Assembly: GCA_016196035.1 (NCBI GenBank)
Contig: JACPYM010000012.1
Span: 1-61,597 of the forward strand
Reading direction: 5' to 3'
DNA length: 61,597 bases
Source of the DNA: Acidobacteriota bacterium
GTDB taxonomy: Bacteria > Acidobacteriota > Blastocatellia > RBC074
Shown piece after piece: positions 50,123-56,540 of this stretch (positions are counted from its first letter, which is position 1; every line of letters starts with the position of its first letter). The notes below the pieces were generated by a model. It was given only the letters and a program-made list of their open reading frames with translations. It did not search any database and was not told where the DNA came from. Both the position numbers and the translations under genes were made by a program.

Positions 50123-50344
50123 TGCGTTAATTCCTTTCGCCTGCCCGGCAACGGTGGTATTCAGGGTGGGAAGAAGTTTGTCGGAGGACATCTCTGGAAT
50201 CAGCCAGCGGGTGCCCGTTGCAGCGAGCGCTTATTTCAAAAAGACGTGCCGTGGCTGATTTGGTTTCGATGATTTCCTGGCACGGTTGCGCTTCGTCATA
50301 AAACTTTTGGTGCAATGGGGTCTAGTCCAGAACAGCATTGGCGT

Positions 50345-50818
50345 TCAGCCTAGAAATTTGCACATCACCAGTGAAGCGCCCGTTCGCCTCAGGGTTTCAA
50401 ACCCCACCCGTTGATAGAGCCGCGTTGCCGGATTGTCGGCTGACACGCTCAGCGACACAGCGCGATAGCGCATTTGGGCGTGGGCCAGCAACGCCCTTAA
50501 CAACGCCGCGCCGAGGCCGCGCCCGCGCTGTTCCGGCACGACGGCGAGCGTTAATTCCGGCGTCGCCGCATCCACATAACCGTAGCCTTGCGGCAGCAAC
50601 CGTAGCCAGGCTGCGCCTACTGCTCGCCCGGCGGTTTCAGCAAGTAAGGCAAAATCAGCGGGGCGGCCCCACTCAACCAAATACTGGCTGATTTCGGGTT
50701 GCTGCAAGATCGCGCGCGGAAAGGGCGGTTGCCCCGGCGGCACGTGCAAGGCTTGATAAAGCATCTCCCACAAGAAGGGTTCATCGGTCACTGCCGCCGC
50801 GCGGATCGTGAAGTTCAT
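50345..50818 (-). CDS. GNAT-family N-acetyltransferase
   Basis: The 157-residue protein is a GCN5-related acetyltransferase. The acetyl-CoA pyrophosphate-binding motif VVPEQRGRGLGAALL (Q/R-x-x-G-x-G/A) lies near residues 92-106, followed by the beta-5/beta-6 segment VSLSVSADNPATRLYQRVGF. Its acceptor substrate cannot be inferred. The ATG at 50818 is preferred; a TTG three codons upstream is the alternative. A family C repeat starts 11 bp upstream of the start codon and supplies its leader. Confidence 0.89.
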   Translation of the reverse strand: MNFTIRAAAVTDEPFLWEMLYQALHVPPGQPPFPRAILQQPEISQYLVEWGRPADFALLAETAGRAVGAAWLRLLPQGYGYVDAATPELTLAVVPEQRGRGLGAALLRALLAHAQMRYRAVSLSVSADNPATRLYQRVGFETLRRTGASLVMCKFLG

Positions 50819-50829
50819 TTTGATCAATC

Positions 50830-51004
50830 GGACTTACGCCACAACACGAAGCATAGCCACAGAGGCACAGAGCAAGCACATTGTTATGGGAGATATTGCA
50901 ATGACCCGATTATTCTTTGCGCTTGCCCGCTCGCTTTCGTTCCTCACTCTTTCTCTCTTGCTCTGTGTCTCTGTGCCTCTGTGGCAAACTTCTGCGTAAG
51001 TCCT
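50830..51004. repeat. Palindromic repeat family C copy 3
   Basis: The left end GGACTTACGC (50830-) and right end TGCGTAAGTCCT (to 51004) match the other C copies, and the AGCCACAGAGGCACAGAGCA arm pairs with CTCTGTGCCTCTGTGGC. The interior of about 90 bp is unrelated to the interiors of copies 1 and 2. Confidence 0.88.
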
Positions 51005-51035
51005 GATAAAAACAGCTTCCGAGGGACATACGCCT

Positions 51036-51053
51036 CTCCGTGTGCGTACCCAG
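51036..51053. repeat. Solo right end of a family F element
   Basis: CTCCGTGTGCGTACCCAGG matches the last 12-14 bases of family F (GTGCGTACCCAG) but has no left partner within 150 bp. It sits next to the stop codon of the VOC-type gene (51057). It is probably a decayed copy. Confidence 0.5.
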
Positions 51054-51056
51054 GCT

Positions 51057-52052
51057 TCAACGCGATGACACCGGCCCCGTGGCGGGCGCCATGCATTCCA
51101 ACAACTCACCGCCCGGCGCACGTATGACCAGCGCTTTGACGCGGCCATAGCAGGGCCGGTCAATCGTGGCGGGGCCGCGGATGACGCTCACTCCGGCGTG
51201 GCGGCAGGCGGCCTGCAACTGATCCACATCCGGCGTCATCACGCTCATCATCCAAAAGCCCAGCCGCATCCCATCGGCATCGCGATTGCGATCCAGCGCG
51301 GGCGGCGTGCCGGGCGGCGGCGTCAATTGCAACAATTCAAATTTGCCCGTCCAGTTGCCGCCGGATGTCAGCAGCGCCATTTGCACGCGCGTGCTGGCAG
51401 GCATGCCCAACATCGTCGCAAAAGGTTCGCCCGTTTGATCCAGCGTCACGGCGACGCCCAGCCCCAGCGCATCACGATAAAACGCCAACGATTCCGCCAG
51501 CGAAGGCACGACCGCGCCCATCGTGGCCAGCGGTTCGCCAAACAACGGCGCGGTTTCGTCAACTGGGCCGACTTGCAACAGCGTCAGCCGTTCACCGGAG
51601 ACCAGGTTAATCATGACTTCCCGGATTTGCTTGCCGCCCGCCTCATAACTGTGTGGGGCCGAGATGGTCAGGGCGCCCAAGTCGCGCACGGCCTCAATCG
51701 CGCGGTCGAGGTGGTTGGTTTTCAGATTCAAGGTGAACCAGCCGTAATCCCAGGGGCGATTCGGATTGCGCAACGGCTCGGAGGTTTGGCCCGTCAGTTC
51801 GACCAGATCGAGCATGCCGAAATTGTCGCCGGGTTTGCCCAGCCGCAAACAACGCACCTGCCGCGCATTCAAACCCCACAGGCGGCGCGTTTTGTCGGTG
51901 AGCATGTCGGTCTCACTCAACGCCTGCAGGCCCAGCAGCTTTTCATAAAACGGGCGCGCCTGTTCGATGGTCTGCACGCGGATGACAGCGCTTTTGATCG
52001 CGCTGATGACGGGGCCGCTGGTCGCAGCAGCCGTGGACATAGATGGGGGCAT
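51057..52052 (-). CDS. Double VOC-domain (glyoxalase/dioxygenase-like) protein
   Basis: The 331-residue protein holds two vicinal-oxygen-chelate domains. The first is residues about 15-160 (SAVIRVQTIEQARPFYEKLL), the second about 165-320 (SLAESLAFYRDALGL to GELLECMAP). Several expected metal ligands are not in the classical positions, so it may be a non-catalytic or altered member. The family includes ring-cleavage dioxygenases, glyoxalase I and resistance proteins. Start 52052 follows AAGGAG. It is downstream of, and on the same strand as, an MFS transporter and a quinone oxidoreductase, which could form a transport/modification unit. Confidence 0.82.
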   Translation of the reverse strand: MPPSMSTAAATSGPVISAIKSAVIRVQTIEQARPFYEKLLGLQALSETDMLTDKTRRLWGLNARQVRCLRLGKPGDNFGMLDLVELTGQTSEPLRNPNRPWDYGWFTLNLKTNHLDRAIEAVRDLGALTISAPHSYEAGGKQIREVMINLVSGERLTLLQVGPVDETAPLFGEPLATMGAVVPSLAESLAFYRDALGLGVAVTLDQTGEPFATMLGMPASTRVQMALLTSGGNWTGKFELLQLTPPPGTPPALDRNRDADGMRLGFWMMSVMTPDVDQLQAACRHAGVSVIRGPATIDRPCYGRVKALVIRAPGGELLECMAPATGPVSSR

Positions 52053-52128
52053 TCGTAAAGTTCTCCTTGTTAAGCGAGCGTGTAGTCTAGGTCGTCTGAC
52101 CTAACAACTCGCTTGCGAATGTTGCGCG

Positions 52129-53409
52129 CTAATCCAGTTCATGTATTTCGGCGGGAAGTGCGAGGAAGAATAAGCCGGAAACGAAGATGGAAGCAATCCC
52201 GCAGATTGAATAGGCCCAATTCCAGCCCAACCGCTCCACGGCAAACCCCAAGGCCAGCGGCCCATAGGCCACGCCCAGATTTACCGCCAGCGAGCCTGCA
52301 AACGTTACCCCCGTCGCCCGCAAGCGCGTCGGAAAGTTCTCGGCAATGAAGGTGAATTTGACCGCCGTCGTGCCGTAAAAGAAAAACGTCATCAGGCAAT
52401 AACTAATCAATACCGCCCACCAGGAATGTGCCAGCCAGATCATTACGGCAAACGACAGCGCGCCCAATTGCGCCCAAATGATGATGACGTTGCGCCGCTT
52501 GAGCAGGAATTCGCCGACATACGCCGAGACGATGTAACCCAGCGAACCCACCGCGTAAGACAACCCCACGATTGCAATCGCATCTTTCGGCTGCCACAGC
52601 CGCGCCTTTTGAAAGTACAGATTCAGCCACAGCGTCGTGCCGTAGGCGAAGACATGGAAGAATTCGCCCAGAAAAAGCATTGCGGTTTTGAAGCGCAGTT
52701 GCGGGCCGAACAATTCTTTGAAGCGCGGCGCCTGGATGGCGGATGGCGGATGGCGGATGGCGGATTGGGCGGCCTCGAAGGCTTTGGTCTCGCGCAGATA
52801 TTTGGCGATCAGCAGAAAATACGGAATGCTGAGCAGGCTGATAAAGAACGCATAGCGCCACGCGCCCGCCAACCAGGCGTCCTGCCCCACCAGTTTGATC
52901 ACGGCCAAACACGCCAGCGAAGCCAAAGCCCAGCCCAGCGGATAGCCGATCTGCAAAATGCCCGATAACAAGCCGCGATATTTTGGCGGCGCTTCTTCGA
53001 CCACGATGGTGCCCGTCACCGGCGATTGAATGCCGCCCGTCGCAAAGCCGAGGGTGCGCAACGTCAGCACTTGCCAGGTCGTGCGCGCCCAAAACATCGT
53101 CGCCACAAAGAACGAGCCGACAATCATCGAAAGCATAAAGACGCGCTTGCGCCCCACGCGATCCGTCAGCACACCCAACGCCGCAATGCTCGCTCCGGCG
53201 ATGGTGAAGACGATGGCCGAATAAAGACCCGCCTGTTGCGGCGTCCAGCCAAAGTGCGTGAGCAGTTGCGGAAAGACGTATTGGTACAACGCCTGATCCA
53301 TGTTTTCGAGGCTGACGCCGCACAGACAAATGAGAAAGGCGGTGCGCGGATAGCCGCGCACCGCTTGCATGAAATCGCGCCGTCTTGAAAGCGGGGTTGA
53401 GGATGACAT
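52129..53409 (-). CDS. MFS transporter with a heptamer array in its central loop
   Basis: The 426-residue transporter has about 12 membrane segments and the MFS loop 2-3 motif GVLTDRVGRKRVFML. The region NFPTRLRATGVTFAGSLAV is shared with the second MFS gene at 54511. The cytoplasmic loop between segments 6 and 7 contains QSAIRHPPSAIQAP, encoded by five tandem 7-mers (52734-52768). Substrate is unknown; sugar or organic-acid transport is plausible for this subgroup. Start 53409 is chosen on the MSSSTPLSRRRDFMQAV N-terminus; no strong ribosome-binding site is seen. Confidence 0.88.
   Translation of the reverse strand: MSSSTPLSRRRDFMQAVRGYPRTAFLICLCGVSLENMDQALYQYVFPQLLTHFGWTPQQAGLYSAIVFTIAGASIAALGVLTDRVGRKRVFMLSMIVGSFFVATMFWARTTWQVLTLRTLGFATGGIQSPVTGTIVVEEAPPKYRGLLSGILQIGYPLGWALASLACLAVIKLVGQDAWLAGAWRYAFFISLLSIPYFLLIAKYLRETKAFEAAQSAIRHPPSAIQAPRFKELFGPQLRFKTAMLFLGEFFHVFAYGTTLWLNLYFQKARLWQPKDAIAIVGLSYAVGSLGYIVSAYVGEFLLKRRNVIIIWAQLGALSFAVMIWLAHSWWAVLISYCLMTFFFYGTTAVKFTFIAENFPTRLRATGVTFAGSLAVNLGVAYGPLALGFAVERLGWNWAYSICGIASIFVSGLFFLALPAEIHELD
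52734..52768. repeat. Heptanucleotide tandem array inside the MFS gene
   Basis: Four perfect copies of GGATGGC and a fifth variant (GGATTGG) run for 35 bp. Since 7 is not a multiple of 3, gain or loss of one unit would shift the reading frame of the transporter. The array is in the hydrophilic central loop, where small insertions are tolerated when in frame. Confidence 0.9.
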
Positions 53410-53449
53410 TGAATCTTTCGCCTGTGAAAGACGGGCGTGTTTGATTGCC

Positions 53450-54418
53450 TTACGGCACCGACAAAATGACCTTCCCGAAATGCGTGCGCGCATCAATCAT
53501 CTCGTGCGCCTTACCGACTTGTTTCAATGGCAGCACGCAATCCACCACCGGTTTGAAAATCCCGCCCGCGAACAATGGCAACGCCTGCGCGCGGAACTCC
53601 GGTAAGGTGACGGTGAAATAAGCCGGACTCGACGTGATGCTGATGCTCAGCAATTGCAGGTTCTTCATCCCAATCGCCAGATCGAAGCTGATGACGCGCC
53701 CGCCCGTCGTGCCGTACATAATGACCTTGCCGTCCATCGCCATCACATCCCACAGCGTTTGTGCCGTCTCGGCGCCGATGGTCATCATCCCGACATCAAT
53801 GCCTTTGCCGCCCGTGTCTGCCTGCACGCGCTTGGCGACGTCTTCGGTCTTGTAGTTGTAGGCCGCATCCGCGCCCCAGGCCAACGCCTTTTGCACTTTG
53901 TCATCACGGCTGGCCGTACCCGCAACCCAGGCGTTGCGCCACTTGGCGATTTGCAGCGCCGCGCTGCCGACGCTGCTGGCGACAGCTTCGATCAGGACGC
54001 GCTGGCCCGGTTTCAATTGCGCGACGGTAATCAGCCCGTGCCAGGCCGTCAGCCAGCCCACGGGAATCGCCGCGCCCTGCTCAAACGTCAGGTTATCCGG
54101 CAGATGCAGCGCGTGCTCCGCGCCCATCAAGACTTTTTCGGCGTGCGAACCGCGCGCGCGACCAAAGACGCGGTCGCCCGCTTTGAAGCCGGTCACGCCC
54201 TCACCCACGGCTTCGACCACGCCCGCCGATTCCATGCCCATGACGAAGGGCAATTCCTGGCCGAAAAAGTTACCGGCGCGCATGCGCGTCTCGGCGAAGT
54301 TGATGCCCGAAGCTTTGACGCGCACGAGCAACTGCCCCGGCCCCGGCACGGGATCGGGCCATTCTTCCAACTTCATCGCGTCAATACCGCCAAATTCATG
54401 AACCACAATTGCTTTCAT
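53450..54418 (-). CDS. Zinc-free quinone oxidoreductase (MDR superfamily)
   Basis: The 322-residue protein matches NADPH:quinone oxidoreductases of the medium-chain dehydrogenase superfamily. It has the N-terminal GroES-like domain (KASGINFAETRMRAG), MGMESAGVVEAVGEGV, and the nucleotide-binding segment AVASSVGSAALQIAK (a variant of the usual GAAGGVG). The zinc-binding cysteines of alcohol dehydrogenases are absent. The ATG at 54418 follows GAGGAGC. It lies between two MFS transporter genes on the same strand (40 bp and 92 bp gaps), so the three are likely co-transcribed. Confidence 0.92.
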   Translation of the reverse strand: MKAIVVHEFGGIDAMKLEEWPDPVPGPGQLLVRVKASGINFAETRMRAGNFFGQELPFVMGMESAGVVEAVGEGVTGFKAGDRVFGRARGSHAEKVLMGAEHALHLPDNLTFEQGAAIPVGWLTAWHGLITVAQLKPGQRVLIEAVASSVGSAALQIAKWRNAWVAGTASRDDKVQKALAWGADAAYNYKTEDVAKRVQADTGGKGIDVGMMTIGAETAQTLWDVMAMDGKVIMYGTTGGRVISFDLAIGMKNLQLLSISITSSPAYFTVTLPEFRAQALPLFAGGIFKPVVDCVLPLKQVGKAHEMIDARTHFGKVILSVP

Positions 54419-54510
54419 TTTTGCTCCTCAAGATAACTGCCGCTGATTAACGCGGAATGACGCCGATGAAAGGCCTATCGGCGTTGCTCTGCGTCCATCT
54501 GCGGCTAGAT

Positions 54511-55743
54511 TCACGCTGCAATTGCCTCCACTTCCAACCCCGAAGGCAACGGCTTCAATGCTAAAAAGACCAGCCCGGATAAAAACAGCGGCACGACGGC
54601 GAAACATGAGAACGCCCAGTTCCAACCGATGTGCCGCACCGCATACGCTACCATTAACGGCCCTAGCGCGCTGCCCAGCGTGACGGCGAATGAACCGCTA
54701 AACGCCAGCCCCGTCGCCCGCAAGCGCGTCGGAAAGTGTTCGCCGATGAAGGCGAATTTGACCGCCGCCGTGCCGTAAAAAAACATCGTCATTAGTGCAT
54801 ACGCCACCAATACCGCGCTCCAGGTCGAAGCCAGCCAGAGCAGCGCGAGAAACGCCAGCGTTCCCAGCCAGGCCCAGAGGATGATCGTGTTGCGCCGCGT
54901 CAACACGAATTCGCCGACTAAAGCCGCGAAGATGTAACCCAGAATCCCAATGCCGTTAGCGATGCCCGAAAGATAGCCCGCTTGGATGACTTCAAAGCCG
55001 CGCGCTTCGTGCAAGTACGTCGGCAGCAAAAACGCCGAACCGCCGTAAGCGATGACGAAGAGAAACTGCCCGAACCAGAGCGTGACGGTGCGCCGCCGCA
55101 TCTCTGGCGTGAACAATTCGCCTAGGCGTTCAAACGGGCGGCGCTTAGCCAACGCTGCTTGCTGTTGAGCAAAGCGCTGCGGTTCGCGCAAAAAGAAGCG
55201 CACCACCAACACCAGCGACAGGCTCAACAAACCCAGCAAAAATACGCCGCGCCAGCCGTAATGCCGTTGCAGCGGCGCGGCCAAAAACGGCGCGATGAAC
55301 CAGCCGAAGGGATAGCCCGTTTGCAAGAATCCGGCGTACAGGCCGCGATACCGCGCGGGCGCTTCCTCCGCCACAATCGCGCCCGTCACCGGATAGAGCA
55401 AGCCGCCGGTGGCAATACTCAAGCCGCGCAACAGCGTAATCATTTCGACGCTACGGGCCAACGAATGCAGGGCGATGATGATGCCCGACGCGACCAGCGC
55501 GAATTGAAACATCGTCTTGCGCCCAAATTTATCGGCCATCGAGCCAAGCCAGACAATCAGCACGCTGCCGATCAGGAACGACACCGCCAGGATGCGCCCG
55601 GCGACTTCGATGCCGAAGCCGAAGTCTTTGCGCAGCAGCGGCAGCACGTAACCAAACAGCGCCAAGTCCATCTGGCTGGCCGCGTATGCAAGCAAGCAAA
55701 TCAGGAAGGCGACGACGGGATAGTTTTTGGATTGCTCTGTCAT
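54511..55743 (-). CDS. MFS transporter (paralogue of 52129-53409)
   Basis: The 410-residue transporter has about 12 membrane segments. It shares EEAPARYRGLYAGFLQTGYP and EHFPTRLRATGLAFSGSFAV with the MFS protein at 52129, so the two are paralogues. The loop 2-3 motif is GSMADKFGRKTMF. The substrate is unknown. The central loop has no tandem repeat, in contrast to its paralogue. No clear ribosome-binding site precedes the ATG at 55743. A family F element lies immediately upstream. Confidence 0.9.
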   Translation of the reverse strand: MTEQSKNYPVVAFLICLLAYAASQMDLALFGYVLPLLRKDFGFGIEVAGRILAVSFLIGSVLIVWLGSMADKFGRKTMFQFALVASGIIIALHSLARSVEMITLLRGLSIATGGLLYPVTGAIVAEEAPARYRGLYAGFLQTGYPFGWFIAPFLAAPLQRHYGWRGVFLLGLLSLSLVLVVRFFLREPQRFAQQQAALAKRRPFERLGELFTPEMRRRTVTLWFGQFLFVIAYGGSAFLLPTYLHEARGFEVIQAGYLSGIANGIGILGYIFAALVGEFVLTRRNTIILWAWLGTLAFLALLWLASTWSAVLVAYALMTMFFYGTAAVKFAFIGEHFPTRLRATGLAFSGSFAVTLGSALGPLMVAYAVRHIGWNWAFSCFAVVPLFLSGLVFLALKPLPSGLEVEAIAA

Positions 55744-55759
55744 TGACGATTGCTCAGCC

Positions 55760-55883
55760 CTGGGTACGCACCGCTTCCAGCGTGCAGGCGTGGCGTCAAA
55801 CCGGCTAATGCTGAAAGGAAACCCCTTCCGGCATCATTACTGTCTGAGGCCCCGGCCGCACGCTGGAAGCGATGCGTACCCAG
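55760..55883. repeat. Palindromic element, family F copy 3
   Basis: The ends CTGGGTACGCACCGCTTCC plus AGCGTGCA match the complement at 55857-55883 (one mismatch), around a 70-bp variable interior that holds its own small inverted pair (AAGGAAACCCCTTCC). The palindrome continues outward by GCC/GGC. It lies between the MFS start (55743) and the stop of the NTF2-like gene (55888). Confidence 0.9.
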
Positions 55884-55887
55884 GGCC

Positions 55888-56346
55888 TCAATTCGATTTG
55901 CCATCGCTGCCAAAGTATTCGCGCGCCGCCACAATCTGTTCGCCGCGAATGTCCCATGAAATCGTCACGCGGTTTTTGTATTCGGCCCCGCGCAAGTGGC
56001 CTTCGTTGCGAAACTCGAAGATGAACGTCGTCTCGCTCGCCGCGACGCGCATGACTTCGGTGATGGTCAGACAGCCGCCAAAAGCCTCGGTCACCAAGTG
56101 GAAAAACGCTTCGCCTTGGGCCTTGCCAACACTCAGGCCCTGAAACTTGCCGTGCGGAAAATAGAGCGTGAAATCATCGGCCAGCAGTTCAAAAAACGGC
56201 GGCCACTCGCCCGTGGCCAACGCCGTTTTGAACAGCGCCAACGCGCGCGTGCCAACCATCAGCACATGCGCGACTTTCACTGGATCGAATTGGATTGGGA
56301 GGGAGGGATCAGGATTCGAAAATTGGTTCGTTGACACGGGCGTCAT
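55888..56346 (-). CDS. NTF2/SnoaL-like protein
   Basis: The 152-residue protein has the cone-shaped NTF2-like pattern: a helical start (LALFKTALATGEWPPFFELLADDFTLYFPHG), then beta strands (TTFIFEFRNEGHLRG, VTISWDIRGEQIVAAREYFG). This scaffold is used by isomerases, cyclases and many proteins of unknown role; no specific active site is apparent. Start 56346 is used; the upstream extension appears to be non-coding. Its downstream end touches the family F element. Confidence 0.8.
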   Translation of the reverse strand: MTPVSTNQFSNPDPSLPIQFDPVKVAHVLMVGTRALALFKTALATGEWPPFFELLADDFTLYFPHGKFQGLSVGKAQGEAFFHLVTEAFGGCLTITEVMRVAASETTFIFEFRNEGHLRGAEYKNRVTISWDIRGEQIVAAREYFGSDGKSN

Positions 56347-56412
56347 TGAACCAGAGCGCACGCTGTGCGGCAAGCAAATCGAAATCAAAGCCCGCAAAAC
56401 TAGGGAAAAAGA

Positions 56413-56514
56413 ATTTGCCGCAGAGGCACAGGGACACGGAGTGAACGCAACAGGGTAAGCTTGAGCTCTCTCTTTTTACTCTGCCTGGCTCTGTGACTCT
56501 GTGACTCTGTGGCA
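56413..56514. repeat. Palindrome related to the core of family C, lacking its ends
   Basis: TTGCCGCAGAGGCACAGGG at the left and TGTGACTCTGTGGCAA at the right form imperfect arms of about 27 bp around a 48-nt loop. The arms resemble the internal arms of family C but the AGGACTTACGCA ends are missing, so this is either a core without its shell or a separate but related family. It ends 27 bp before the stop codon of the TonB-dependent receptor. Confidence 0.75.
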
Positions 56515-56540
56515 ACCGTCTTGTTCCAACGCCGTGACGG

